Positions 14,092-21,718 of a stretch of 64,000 nucleotides of DNA are shown here, in pieces. The stretch is from Micromonospora echinospora (GTDB lineage Bacteria > Actinomycetota > Actinomycetes > Mycobacteriales > Micromonosporaceae). The translations under genes and the position numbers were made by a program. Location: contig NZ_LT607413.1 of the NCBI RefSeq assembly GCF_900091495.1, positions 4,355,001 through 4,419,000 of the forward strand, in the 5' to 3' direction. The stretch's first letter is position 1; each line of letters starts with the position of its first letter. The notes under the pieces were generated by a model. That model searched no databases, had not been told where the DNA came from, and saw only the letters and a list, made by a program, of their open reading frames with translations.

Positions 14092-16641
14092 ATGGCGCGT
14101 ATCGCGTCGGCGTACCGGCAGGCGGTCACGGCCCATCGGGAAGCCCGTGAGCGGCTCGGCCGGCTCACCCGGGCCCTTGCCGAGTGTCCCGTCCCGGCCA
14201 ATGGGGAGACCGCCGACCTGGTCGCCCGGCTCGCCCGGGTCGGCGCGGCCCTGGCCACCCCGACCCCCGGCGCGACCCCGCTGACCGTCGGACCGGTCCC
14301 GGTCCGGGTCGGCGAGGCGTCCACTGTGGACGGCGACTTTCCCGTGGTCGTTCCACTCGGCAGCGGCCGGCACCTGGCGGTCGACACCGACGCCCGCGAT
14401 CCCCGGGTCGCCGCCCTGCTGCGCGCCCTGGTGCTCCGGCTGGTCGCCACCGCGCCACCGGGCACCGTCCGGGTCGCCGCCCTCGACCCGGCCACGTTCG
14501 GGGCGGCCTTCCTGCCGCTGCGACCCCTGGTCGACGCCGGGGTGCTCGATCCGCCCGCCACCACCGAACCCGAGATCGCCAGCCTCCTCGACACGATCGA
14601 ACGACACGCCCGTCTCGCCCAGCAGGCCGGCCCGGACGCCGACCTGCCCACCCTGGTCGTGGTCGGCGCGGCACCGCCCCCGCCCCGGGAACTCGCCCGG
14701 CTCGCCGCCCTCACCCACGCCGGCCCGACCGCCGCGCTCTGCGTGCTGCTCGCCGGGCAGCCACCCCGGGACGCCGGGCCGCCACCCCCACCGCTGGCCG
14801 CCGCCACCCGGATCACCCTCACCGACCGGTACGCCCACGTCGGCGACCCGCCCGGCCTGCCGTACAGCCCGGACGGGACCGGACTGGCCGCCCCGGTGCT
14901 GCTCGACGGCGATCCGGCACCGGCCACCGTCGCGGCGCTCGCCGAACACCTCGCCGCCGCCACCCGGCAGGGCGCCGCACTCCGCTTCACCGACCTGCTC
15001 CCGGCCAACCACTGGGCCGAGTCGGCCCGCGCCGGCCTGCGTACGGTGATCGGCCGGGCCGGGCGTACCCCGGTCACCGTGGCGTTCGACGACGCCACCC
15101 CGCACTGGCTGGTCGGCGGACGGACCGGGGCCGGCAAGACGGTCTTCCTCCTCGACGTGCTCTACGGCCTGGCCACCCGCTACTCCCCGGCGGAACTGCA
15201 CCTGTACCTCCTCGACTTCAAGGAGGGGGTCAGCTTCACCGAGTTCGTCCCCACCGGGCGGGACCCGTCCTGGCTGCCGCACGCCCGCGCGGTCGGTATC
15301 GAGTCCGACCGCGAGTACGGCGTCGCCGTGCTCCGGGAACTCCGCCGCGAACTGGGTCGCCGGGCCGGCGCGCTGAAACGGTACGGCGTCACCAAGCTGG
15401 CAGACCTGCCTCGGGACACGCCGGCACCCCGCGTCGTGGCGGTGGTCGACGAGTTCCACGTCCTGCTGGCCGGCAACGACAGCCTCGCCCGCGAGGCGGT
15501 CACCCTGCTGGAGGAGCTGGCCCGCAAGGGCCGCTCGTACGGGGTGCACCTGGTGCTGGCCAGCCAGAGCACCGCCGGCATCGAGGCCCTCTACGGCAAG
15601 GCCGACGCGATCTTCGGGCAGTTCCCGCTCCGGGTGGCCCTGCCCGGTGGTTCCGGGGTGCTCGACCCGCTCAACCCGGCGGCCGACGCGCTGACCATCG
15701 GCACGGCGGTACTGAACACCGCCGCCGGGGCCGCCGGCCCGGACACCGTCATCCGCTTCCCCGACGCGCACGCCGACGCCGCCGACCTGGCCCGACTGCG
15801 CCACCAGCTCTGGCAGGCGCGGCCCGCCGGGAACCATTCGCCGGCCGTGTTCCGGGGGTACGAGGCCGCGCACGTCGAGGACGATCCGGTCTTCGCTGGG
15901 CTACGGCCCGGCGTCCGGCGTCCGGCCGCACTGGTCGGCCGGGCGGTCGATGTGACCGGCAGCACCGCCGCCGTCCCCCTGGACGCCACCCCCGGCCGGC
16001 ACCTGGCCGTGGTGGGCACCTCGGCGGCCGGTGCCCACGTGCTCCGGGCCGCCGCGTGGAGCCTCGCCCGGCAGCACGCGCCGGGCACCGCCCGGTTCCT
16101 GCTCGCCCCGCTGGTCGCCGCCGCCGACCCGGTCGCCGACGACCTTGGCACCGCGCTGACCGACGCCGGGCATCCGGTCGACCAGCTCGACGCCACCGGG
16201 CTGCGCGGACACGTCGGCCAGCTCGCCACCGCACCGGCCGCACCGCCGACCGGGCGGACGTACCTGGTGGTGTTCGGGGTGGACGCGGCCGGCGCAGTGC
16301 TCGGCCTGTCCGACCCGGCCACCTTCCGCACCGGGTACGACGACCTGCGCGCCGTGCTGCGGCACGCCCCCGGGTACGGGGTGCACCTGCTCGGCTGGTG
16401 GCGTGGGCTGCGCCGGCTCGCCGACGACCTGGGTGGCACGCAGAACCGGGACGACGTGGCCTGCCTGGTGGCGCTGAACGTGCCCGGGGCGGAGCTGGGG
16501 CTGCACCTCGGGGTGACCGACCTGGCGTACACCCCTCGGGCGAACCGGGCCCTGCTGGTGGACCGGCACGAACACCGCACCCAGTTGATCGTGCCGTTCG
16601 TCGGGGCGGGACACGAGCCGGACGAGGAGGGGCTGAGGTGA
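14092..16641 (+). CDS. Soluble FtsK/SpoIIIE-domain ATPase
   Basis: An 849-aa ATPase with an FtsK/SpoIIIE motor domain in the middle. Walker A is GGRTGAGKT at about 342-350, followed by the family's LLDFKEGVSF strand; Walker B is VVAVVDEFHVLL at about 448; the LASQSTAG segment (sensor-like) follows at about 490. The N-terminal 340 residues contain a helical start and a strand-rich region; a second, degenerate NTPase-like repeat makes up the C-terminal third. No membrane helix or gamma DNA-reading domain is seen, so this is not the cell-division FtsK. The site GGAGGTGA at 14081-14088 supports the start. It overlaps the next gene by GTGA, implying a complex with that membrane protein. The cargo (DNA or protein) is unknown. 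Confidence 0.75.
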   Translation: MARIASAYRQAVTAHREARERLGRLTRALAECPVPANGETADLVARLARVGAALATPTPGATPLTVGPVPVRVGEASTVDGDFPVVVPLGSGRHLAVDTDARDPRVAALLRALVLRLVATAPPGTVRVAALDPATFGAAFLPLRPLVDAGVLDPPATTEPEIASLLDTIERHARLAQQAGPDADLPTLVVVGAAPPPPRELARLAALTHAGPTAALCVLLAGQPPRDAGPPPPPLAAATRITLTDRYAHVGDPPGLPYSPDGTGLAAPVLLDGDPAPATVAALAEHLAAATRQGAALRFTDLLPANHWAESARAGLRTVIGRAGRTPVTVAFDDATPHWLVGGRTGAGKTVFLLDVLYGLATRYSPAELHLYLLDFKEGVSFTEFVPTGRDPSWLPHARAVGIESDREYGVAVLRELRRELGRRAGALKRYGVTKLADLPRDTPAPRVVAVVDEFHVLLAGNDSLAREAVTLLEELARKGRSYGVHLVLASQSTAGIEALYGKADAIFGQFPLRVALPGGSGVLDPLNPAADALTIGTAVLNTAAGAAGPDTVIRFPDAHADAADLARLRHQLWQARPAGNHSPAVFRGYEAAHVEDDPVFAGLRPGVRRPAALVGRAVDVTGSTAAVPLDATPGRHLAVVGTSAAGAHVLRAAAWSLARQHAPGTARFLLAPLVAAADPVADDLGTALTDAGHPVDQLDATGLRGHVGQLATAPAAPPTGRTYLVVFGVDAAGAVLGLSDPATFRTGYDDLRAVLRHAPGYGVHLLGWWRGLRRLADDLGGTQNRDDVACLVALNVPGAELGLHLGVTDLAYTPRANRALLVDRHEHRTQLIVPFVGAGHEPDEEGLR

Positions 16642-17432
16642 GCGGCTTCGAGGACTACGCGGCCCTGGCCCGGCACCTCACCGAGCAACGCCGGATCGCC
16701 GACCGGCGGGCCGACGCCGAGACCGGACGGCGACGACGCTGGCAGGCCGACGTCGACCAGCTCGACCAGCGTCTCACCGCCCAACAGGAGTGGCTGGCCG
16801 GGCTCGGCGCGGCGATCGGTGCACCCTTCCGCACGGCCGACCCGGTCGGACCGCCGGAGGACCGGGAGCCGACGACGGACGGGACGACGTACCAGGAACT
16901 GCCGGTCGGCCCGTCCCGCCCGGCCCTGCCGACCAACGACCCCGCCCGGGCCGGGGCCCTCCGCGCCGTCGACCCGGGTTCGCCGCCTCCGCCCGGTCCG
17001 GCCGCCCCGCCGCCCCCGCTCGACCCGGCCGAGGAACTGGCCCGGGTCCGATCCCGCGCCGACGAGGCCGACCGGTACGGCCGGCAGGTCGAGGCGTGGG
17101 CCGGGCAGCCCCGACTCCTGCCAAGCTGGTCACCGCTGCTCCGGGCGATCGTCGTCTACCTCGGTAGCGCCGTGGTCGGGGCGCTCGCGGTGGCCGTCCT
17201 GGTGCTCGTCGCCAACGCCGGCTGGATCGACTCGGCCACCCTCGCCATCTGGACCGGTGCCGGCATCCCCGCGCTCGCCTTCTTCGCCGGGTTCCTGCTG
17301 CTCGGCCGGTACGGCCGACCGGCCGTCGGTGGCGCATCCCCGCCCCGGCACCTGAACACCGGCTTCGTGATCTGCTTCCTGCTGCTGCCCGCCGTCTCCT
17401 GCGGCTACCTGCTCCTCGCCCGGGGCGGCTGA
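16638..17432 (+). CDS. Membrane partner of the FtsK-like ATPase (coiled coil + 3 TM)
   Basis: A 264-aa protein starting at GTG 16638, which overlaps the ATPase stop (GTGA). Residues 1-60 are charged and helical (likely coiled coil); residues 65-135 are proline-rich and disordered. The C-terminal third has three hydrophobic helices at about 168-192, 199-221 and 238-258, ending only 5 residues after the last helix. I recognise no named family. The coupling suggests it anchors the soluble ATPase to the membrane. Its last 303 bases are overlapped by the antisense gene ending at 17130. Confidence 0.7.
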   Translation: MSGFEDYAALARHLTEQRRIADRRADAETGRRRRWQADVDQLDQRLTAQQEWLAGLGAAIGAPFRTADPVGPPEDREPTTDGTTYQELPVGPSRPALPTNDPARAGALRAVDPGSPPPPGPAAPPPPLDPAEELARVRSRADEADRYGRQVEAWAGQPRLLPSWSPLLRAIVVYLGSAVVGALAVAVLVLVANAGWIDSATLAIWTGAGIPALAFFAGFLLLGRYGRPAVGGASPPRHLNTGFVICFLLLPAVSCGYLLLARGG

Positions 17433-17885
17433 CCCGGCGGTGTCGGCCGGCTCGCTGCCGTCCGTCGGCTCGGCTTCGGCGGTGGTCCAGGCGGCGGTGA
17501 GCAGGTCGTCCAGGTCGGCCGGGCTCATCCCCTCGTCCTCGAGGAGCCCGAGCAGCAGGAGCGTACGGGCGGTCAGCGTGGCCGCGTCGTCCGGCGGGGC
17601 CGGGCACTCGCCGAGCGCCGCCCGGATCAACGCCTCGGCCACCGTCGGGTCCACGTCCAGGCCGGTCACGTCGTACCGCTCCCGGGCCGAGGCGACGAAC
17701 CGGATCACCGCCGCCCGGTCCGCCCCGGGCGCGAACCGCCGCCGGGCGGCCACCAGCAACGCCCCGGCCAGCAGGTCCGCGTACCGCCGCCACTCCGGCT
17801 CGGCGAAACCGCGTACCCGCCGGTCGTGCCGGTCCACCCGCCCGTGCACCAGACTCCGCAGGGCCGTCCGCACGCTCTCCGTCAC
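17130..17885 (-). CDS. Hypothetical protein, C-terminus antisense to neighbour
   Basis: GTG 17885 overlaps the upstream stop by GTGA, which fixes the start; the frame runs 251 codons. Residues 1 to about 145 look real (VTESVRTALRSLVHGRV, then helical segments ending near LLTAAWTTAEAEPT). The last ~100 residues (Gly/Asp/Glu/His-rich) are read from the complement of the membrane helices of the 16638 gene and look like a shadow rather than a selected sequence. Either the tail is unselected, or the true stop was lost by an indel near 17435. No family recognised. Third gene of the minus-strand operon 18849-17130. Confidence 0.55.
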   Translation of the reverse strand: MTESVRTALRSLVHGRVDRHDRRVRGFAEPEWRRYADLLAGALLVAARRRFAPGADRAAVIRFVASARERYDVTGLDVDPTVAEALIRAALGECPAPPDDAATLTARTLLLLGLLEDEGMSPADLDDLLTAAWTTAEAEPTDGSEPADTAGSAAPGEEQVAAGDGGQQQEADHEAGVQVPGRGCATDGRSAVPAEQQEPGEEGERGDAGTGPDGEGGRVDPAGVGDEHQDGHRERPDHGATEVDDDRPEQR

Positions 17886-18673
17886 CGTCGCCACTCCCTG
17901 ATCACCTCGTTGCGTACCCACGTCCAGCGGCCGGGGCACTCCCGGCGACGCCGGGCCCGTACCAGATGGACCGCCGCCCGGACCCCGGCGGCGATCTCCG
18001 CCGGGTCGGCGCGCGTGCTGCCCCACGGCGGTGGTGCCGGCTCCGGCACGCCGGCCAGCCGTGCCGCGTACCGGTCGATGGTTCGTGCGCCCACCGCCAG
18101 CCGCGCGGCGACCAGGTCGAGCCGCGCGGACGCCGCCGCGAACCGCCGGGCCGCGACCAGGCCGTCCACCCGCCCGGTACGCCGCAGCCGGTCCTCGGCC
18201 GCGCCGAGCCGGTGCCGCACCCGGGCGGCGAGCGCGGCGGCCCGGTCCGCGTCGGCGCGAGCCAACCGCAGCCCGGCCAGCAAACTCGTGGAACCGGCCG
18301 GCGTGTCCGGATCGGCCCGCGCCTCGGCCAGCCCCGCGTAGACCAGCCCGAGCGCCCGCCAACACTCGGTCACCGCCTCCCGCCACGGATGCCGGGTGGG
18401 CGACCCGACCCCGTGCAGGTGCGCGCCGGCCCGGTCGTTCGCCGCGATCAGCGCCAGCCAGGCGGTCCGCAGGTCGTCGACCAGGTCATCGGTGAGTCGC
18501 ACGCTGGCATAGTGGGCGAGCCGGCCCTGAGCGGCCCGCCACTCGTCGCACGGGCCGGGCCGTCCGCAGGCGCGGCACACCCCGGTGTACGCGACGGTCC
18601 GGTGCGCGGCGAGCACCCGGCGCGCGTCGGTGATCCGCTCGTGCGCGTACGTGGTGAAGTGACCCTGGTTCAC
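17882..18673 (-). CDS. Hypothetical helical protein with a CxxC...C motif
   Basis: A 263-aa protein starting at GTG 18673, inside a GTGA overlap with the gene before it. Near the N-terminus is a possible metal-binding cluster CRACGRPGPC at residues 34-43; the rest is Ala/Arg-rich helix with many regularly spaced charges, and a basic tryptophan-containing end (GRWTWVRNEVIREW). I know no family for it. It sits between a 59-aa zinc-ribbon-like protein and the 17130 gene in a tightly coupled operon that converges with the FtsK-like pair, so the five genes may form one system. Confidence 0.65.
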   Translation of the reverse strand: MNQGHFTTYAHERITDARRVLAAHRTVAYTGVCRACGRPGPCDEWRAAQGRLAHYASVRLTDDLVDDLRTAWLALIAANDRAGAHLHGVGSPTRHPWREAVTECWRALGLVYAGLAEARADPDTPAGSTSLLAGLRLARADADRAAALAARVRHRLGAAEDRLRRTGRVDGLVAARRFAAASARLDLVAARLAVGARTIDRYAARLAGVPEPAPPPWGSTRADPAEIAAGVRAAVHLVRARRRRECPGRWTWVRNEVIREWRR

Positions 18674-18849
18674 CGGGTGCCGCCGCTGGTCGTGCCCTTG
18701 ATCATCTGGGCGAAGCGGACCTCCGGGCAGGGATGGTCCGCGCCGCAGGCACAGACCAGTCGGGTCACGGTACGGATGGGATGGGCGAAGAGGATGTCGT
18801 CGGCGTCCTCGACGTCCTGCGCGGACGCGAAGTCGGACAGGTGCTCCAC
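18670..18849 (-). CDS. Small 59-aa protein with CxC-x4-C motif
   Basis: GTG 18849 is preceded by GGGAGA seven bases upstream. The product begins VEHLSDFASAQDVEDADDI and contains LVCACGADHPCPE, a three-cysteine plus histidine cluster that could bind zinc or iron, then a basic C-terminus (MIKGTTSGGTR). The stop overlaps the next start (GTGA). It is the first gene of the minus-strand operon and is divergent from the GntR regulator at 19146, which is a candidate controller. Confidence 0.62.
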   Translation of the reverse strand: MEHLSDFASAQDVEDADDILFAHPIRTVTRLVCACGADHPCPEVRFAQMIKGTTSGGTR

Positions 18850-19015
18850 GGGTACGTCTCCCGTCTGCTCCTTGCGCGATGGGTGGGGTCGGTCTGGGCC
18901 TCGGTGTTGGTGTCGGTGGCCGGGCTGCGTGCGGGCAGGCCCCGGCACGCCCGGTCGGCCAGGGGGAGCGGCCGACCGGGCGCTTACTGCGGTGGGGAAG
19001 GACCAACTCCGGGGT

Positions 19016-19139
19016 TGCAGACCTGGGAGCCAGCCGAGGGTGGGCATATATAACAGGTCATACAAGCGCAAGCGGGCGAACTTGGTATCGCTTGCTATGT
19101 AAAGCTCTGCGTGATCGAATGGCGGTGCAGACCTGGGAG
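19016..19139 (+). repeat. 14-bp direct repeat, two copies 110 bp apart
   Basis: tgcagacctgggag occurs at 19016-19029 and 19126-19139. The second copy contains the GGGAG ribosome site of the GntR gene. The repeat could mark a small duplication or a recombination site, or the first copy may be a relic leader. Confidence 0.5.
19068..19095. promoter_or_regulatory. Inverted repeat, candidate GntR operator
   Basis: Arms gcaagcg (19068-19074) and cgcttgc (19089-19095) separated by 14 nt, in an AT-richer stretch that also holds atatataacagg (19046-19057). It lies between the divergent 59-aa gene and the GntR gene, 50 bases before the GntR start. Position and symmetry suggest autoregulation; binding is inference. 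Confidence 0.45.
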
Positions 19140-19145
19140 ACACCA

Positions 19146-19364
19146 ATGCCCGCCAAAGCCAAGTGGGCGCTGATTGCCGACGGCATCCGCGCTCAGATCC
19201 AGTCCGGTGACCTTGCGCCGGGAGACAAGTTGCCGTCGACCTCGCAGCTGTGCGAACAGCACGGCGTGTCCGCGATCGTCGTCCGCCAGGCGATCAATGC
19301 CCTCAAGATCGAGGGATTGGTCGAGGGAGTAAGCGGCGTCGGGGTGTTCGTCGCCGAGCGTTAG
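19146..19364 (+). CDS. Small GntR-family regulator (wHTH only)
   Basis: A 72-aa protein that is almost only the GntR winged helix: KWALIADGIRAQIQSGDLAPGDKLPSTSQL (two helices), the recognition helix SAIVVRQAINAL, and the wing EGLVEGVSGVGVFV. No effector domain follows, as in short actinobacterial GntR proteins linked to mobile or transfer loci. ATG 19146 has GGGAGA six bases upstream; ATG 19119 is an alternative. It is divergent from the 18849-17130 operon. Confidence 0.82.
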   Translation: MPAKAKWALIADGIRAQIQSGDLAPGDKLPSTSQLCEQHGVSAIVVRQAINALKIEGLVEGVSGVGVFVAER

Positions 19365-19408
19365 GCGCGGTCGGCTGCTCTGCCGGCTGACGCCCTGCTG
19401 TCCTCCTT

Positions 19409-19456
19409 GATCGTGGTGGCAAAGCGCCCCTATGGGGGCCGTTTCCCACCACGATC
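19409..19456. repeat. Large stem-loop (11-bp arms) after GntR
   Basis: gatcgtggtgg (19409-19419) pairs with ccaccacgatc (19446-19456); the inside also pairs (cgcccc / gggggc around the tat loop at 19431-19433). It may terminate the GntR transcript from 45 bases after the stop. Confidence 0.55.
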
Positions 19457-19495
19457 GATCGCGCGCCTCCACTGTTGCCCCTCACTCGCTTTGAC

Positions 19496-19563
19496 CCACT
19501 CCGTTTCGTCGATGTCGCGGCGTCGTCGAGCGTGCGATGCCCCGGATTGGCGAAACGGAGTGG
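19496..19563. repeat. Inverted repeat with 13-bp perfect arms, 42-nt spacer
   Basis: ccactccgtttcg (19496-19508) and cgaaacggagtgg (19551-19563); outward the match continues four bases with one mismatch. No gene lies inside. It sits 60 bases from the IS left end, with no terminator-like T run. It could be a small RNA, a recombination site or an old element end. Confidence 0.5.
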
Positions 19564-19623
19564 ATCAGTGGGGTCGGTGCGTCGTGGATTTGTCTCGGGG
19601 TGGCTTGTCCGTGGTTGATCTCA

Positions 19624-19635
19624 GAGGCCGGTTCG
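19624..19635 (+). repeat. IS left terminal inverted repeat
   Basis: gaggccggttcg, perfect complement of 21012-21023, next to TCA at 19621-19623. The passenger gene stop lies only 17 bases inside this end. Confidence 0.85.
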
Positions 19636-19640
19636 TTAGG

Positions 19641-20048
19641 TTAGGTCCGTTTCGGGGTGAGGGTGAACACTCCGGGTTGGTTCTCGGTCAGGACGTGATG
19701 CTTGACCATGCGTTTGAGCTTCGCGCGGGCGCTCTCGACGTGTTTCGGGATGGGGTCGACGCCGAGGGCGAGGCAGATGTCCTTGGCCCGCATGCCGGTG
19801 GTCGTGGTGTCGAGGACCGTCAGGATCTGCTGGTAGGGGGCGCTGGCTATCGTCGGGTCATCGGCGGTGAACTCGGCGGCGGTGAGGATGCGCAGCGTGG
19901 TGCGGGTGACCTTCAGGTCAGCCAGCTCGCCCTCGATGCGGGCGAGGTCGGCGGTGAGGGCGGTGATCTGCTCGCGTAGCCGGTCGGCGGCCTGATCGGC
20001 GGTGGCTTCGCGTGCGGTGATCAGGTCGAGGATCACGGTGAGGTTCAC
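19641..20048 (-). CDS. IS passenger: coiled-coil + C-terminal HTH-like protein
   Basis: GTG 20048 overlaps the transposase stop (GTGA), so translation is coupled. The 135-aa product starts VNLTVILDLITAREATADQ, has a heptad-rich coiled coil (DRLREQITALTADLARIEGELADL) at about 20-45, and a C-terminal winged-helix-like part (GMRAKDICLALGVDP, then ESARAKLKRMVKHHVL). It could help or restrain transposition, or bind DNA; no function is established to my knowledge. Similar small proteins appear beside actinobacterial IS5-like transposases, by recollection. Confidence 0.72.
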   Translation of the reverse strand: MNLTVILDLITAREATADQAADRLREQITALTADLARIEGELADLKVTRTTLRILTAAEFTADDPTIASAPYQQILTVLDTTTTGMRAKDICLALGVDPIPKHVESARAKLKRMVKHHVLTENQPGVFTLTPKRT

Positions 20049-20875
20049 CGGTGTCGCCAGGACGGTGTGCTGGTGCCGGTCAGCCGGCGCACGATGGTGA
20101 CCATCGACGCCCACAACGTTCGTGACACGGCCGATTCTGGGCGGCTCTCGTACTCGCGCACGAGCCGGCGGTGCAGCATCAACGTGCCGTAGGTCTGCTC
20201 GACGATCCACCGCTTGCGTACTGGCACGAACCCGGGTCGGGTGTCGGATCGTTTGACGACCTCGACGTCGATCCCGAGGACGGAGCCGTGCAGCGCGAGG
20301 TCCTGCTTGAACCCGGCGTCGACCCACGCCCGGGTGACCGTCGGGGCGCGCTCGACGACTGTGTCGAGCAGTCGGATGCCGATGGCGTTGTCGGTGACCG
20401 AGGCGGCGGTCACCACGACCGCGATGACCAGACCGAGGGTGTCCACGGCCAGGGCGCGCTTGCGGCCGGACACCTTCTTGCCGGCGTCCTTGCCGGTCGT
20501 GGCGGCCGGGACATGGTTCGCCGCCCGGACCGACTGGCTGTCCAACACGACCGCGGTCGGATCCTCGGTCCGGCCGGCCTTCTCCCTGGCCTGGCAGCGC
20601 AGCAGATCATGGATCGCCTGGTCGGTGCCGTCGTCCCGCCACAGGGCGAAGTAGTAGTAGGTCGCGGACTTCGGCGGCAGGTCGTGCGGCAGGTACGCCC
20701 ACTGACAGCCGGTCCGGTTCTGGTAGAGGATCGCGTTCACGATCTCCCGCAGGTCGTAGTCACCCTGATGCCCCGAGACCGAGACCCGCTTGGCCTTCCA
20801 CGCCCGCAGGAACGGCCCGATCAACGCCCACTGCGCGTCGGTGACATCGCTGGGGTACGGCTTCCGATCACCCAT
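20045..20875 (-). CDS. IS5-family DDE transposase
   Basis: A 276-aa single-frame transposase. The N-terminus (YPSDVTDAQWALIGPFL) is the DUF4096-type region typical of the IS5/IS1182-like actinobacterial group. Catalytic residues are D112 (VVLDSQSVR), D186 (AWVDAGFK) and E226 (WIVEQTYG), the DDE triad with normal spacing. Many IS427 members need a frameshift to make the full protein; here it is one frame. It starts at ATG 20875 and ends in the GTGA overlap with the passenger gene. Confidence 0.93.
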   Translation of the reverse strand: MGDRKPYPSDVTDAQWALIGPFLRAWKAKRVSVSGHQGDYDLREIVNAILYQNRTGCQWAYLPHDLPPKSATYYYFALWRDDGTDQAIHDLLRCQAREKAGRTEDPTAVVLDSQSVRAANHVPAATTGKDAGKKVSGRKRALAVDTLGLVIAVVVTAASVTDNAIGIRLLDTVVERAPTVTRAWVDAGFKQDLALHGSVLGIDVEVVKRSDTRPGFVPVRKRWIVEQTYGTLMLHRRLVREYESRPESAVSRTLWASMVTIVRRLTGTSTPSWRHR

Positions 20876-21011
20876 GAACGGCCTAACGCCACTACCGCCC
20901 GACGGTCACGACCAGGATTCACATTCCCCGACATCGAGAGACCGCTATCCGTGGCGAACCCGCTGAAGGACCCTCAACCGGACGCAAAGCATAGATCAAA
21001 TCAAAAGCCCT

Positions 21012-21023
21012 CGAACCGGCCTC
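21012..21023 (-). repeat. IS right terminal inverted repeat
   Basis: cgaaccggcctc, the complement of the left end; TCA target copy follows at 21024-21026. About 135 bp separate it from the transposase start at 20875. Confidence 0.85.
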
Positions 21024-21098
21024 TCATACGCTGCGTGGTGGTCCGCGCTGGAGAGTTGGCGTGGCCGCTCAACTCGGCTGACCCTGGGGGAGGGGTGT

Positions 21099-21365
21099 GT
21101 GAGTAGCGCTGCGGAGATGATCGCGAAGTTGAGTGCGGCGTCGCAGAAGTTGGAGGAGTCGCGGGCCAAGACGGCGGGTGCCGCTCAGGACGTCGCCGAG
21201 GCGCGGGCTCTCGTGGCGAGTGCGTTGGAGGGCGTGGGTGCTGGTCCGCTGGTCGGCGTGATTGACGCCTACCGGCAGGCGTTGATGCAGGCCGCGCAGG
21301 GCAGCGAGCCGGCCCGGCAGCATGTCCAGGAGACGATCGCGAAGATCCACGCGCTGGGAAACTAA
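21099..21365 (+). CDS. Small coiled-coil protein (DUF6244-like)
   Basis: An 88-aa protein beginning VSSAAEMIAKLSAASQKLEE from GTG 21099, with a GGGGGAGGGG ribosome site just upstream. It is nearly all helix with Ala/Glu/Lys heptads and a short apolar middle (GVGAGPLVGVID). It resembles the small proteins I remember as DUF6244 in Micromonospora; that name is from memory. No function known. It begins 73 bases after the IS target copy, so its promoter may have been altered by the insertion. Confidence 0.65.
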   Translation: MSSAAEMIAKLSAASQKLEESRAKTAGAAQDVAEARALVASALEGVGAGPLVGVIDAYRQALMQAAQGSEPARQHVQETIAKIHALGN

Positions 21366-21430
21366 CCGGGGGTGGTGGCAGCACAACCCGCCAGCCACCC
21401 CGGGCGGCTCCTCCGGTAATCCGGCCCAGC

Positions 21431-21718
21431 GTGCCACAGTGGGACGATGAGCCTCCCCGGAGGCAAGAACGCCGGGAGTCCCGGAATCGGGAGGGCACCG
21501 AGGCCCCACCTCCTGCCCGTCGGGAGCGGTTGAGTCCGGAAGCCATCGCACTTGGCGGGTCCGCTGCTACCACCGCATGGGCAAGCGTTGCAGAGTTCCT
21601 GCCGGCGCTGCCGAAGGCGATCGCGGGAGTTCTCCTTGGGTCGGTGGCCAGCTGGGGAGCTTTCAAGGCGTATAGGGCCAGAACAAAGGAGCGCGGAGGT
21701 TCGAATGAAGATCGATGA
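21431..21718 (+). CDS. Small hypothetical membrane-associated protein
   Basis: A 95-aa product from GTG 21431. The first 38 residues are charged and proline/arginine-rich; residues 40-80 form two short apolar stretches (AIALGGSAATTAWASVAEF and AIAGVLLGSVASWGAF), suggesting a hairpin in the membrane; the end is basic. No clear ribosome site, so the start is uncertain. It overlaps the next gene by 14 bp, so they may be co-expressed. No family recognised. Confidence 0.5.
   Translation: MPQWDDEPPRRQERRESRNREGTEAPPPARRERLSPEAIALGGSAATTAWASVAEFLPALPKAIAGVLLGSVASWGAFKAYRARTKERGGSNEDR

Larger units (their letters stand above)
19624..21023 (-). mobile_element. Complete IS5-family insertion sequence, 1400 bp, with passenger gene
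   Basis: Both ends are defined by a perfect 12-bp inverted repeat, gaggccggttcg at 19624-19635 and its complement at 21012-21023. They are flanked by a 3-bp direct duplication TCA (19621-19623 and 21024-21026), which fits the TNA target of the IS427 group. Inside are a 276-aa DDE transposase and a coupled 135-aa passenger protein, both on the minus strand. Intact ends, duplication and reading frames suggest recent, possibly active insertion. It landed in an intergenic stretch; no interrupted gene is apparent. Confidence 0.87.

Noticed and set aside
14184..16637. Upstream extension of the membrane-partner frame through the ATPase gene
   Set aside because: Arg/Pro-rich shadow of the ATPase; the real start is GTG 16638 in the GTGA overlap.
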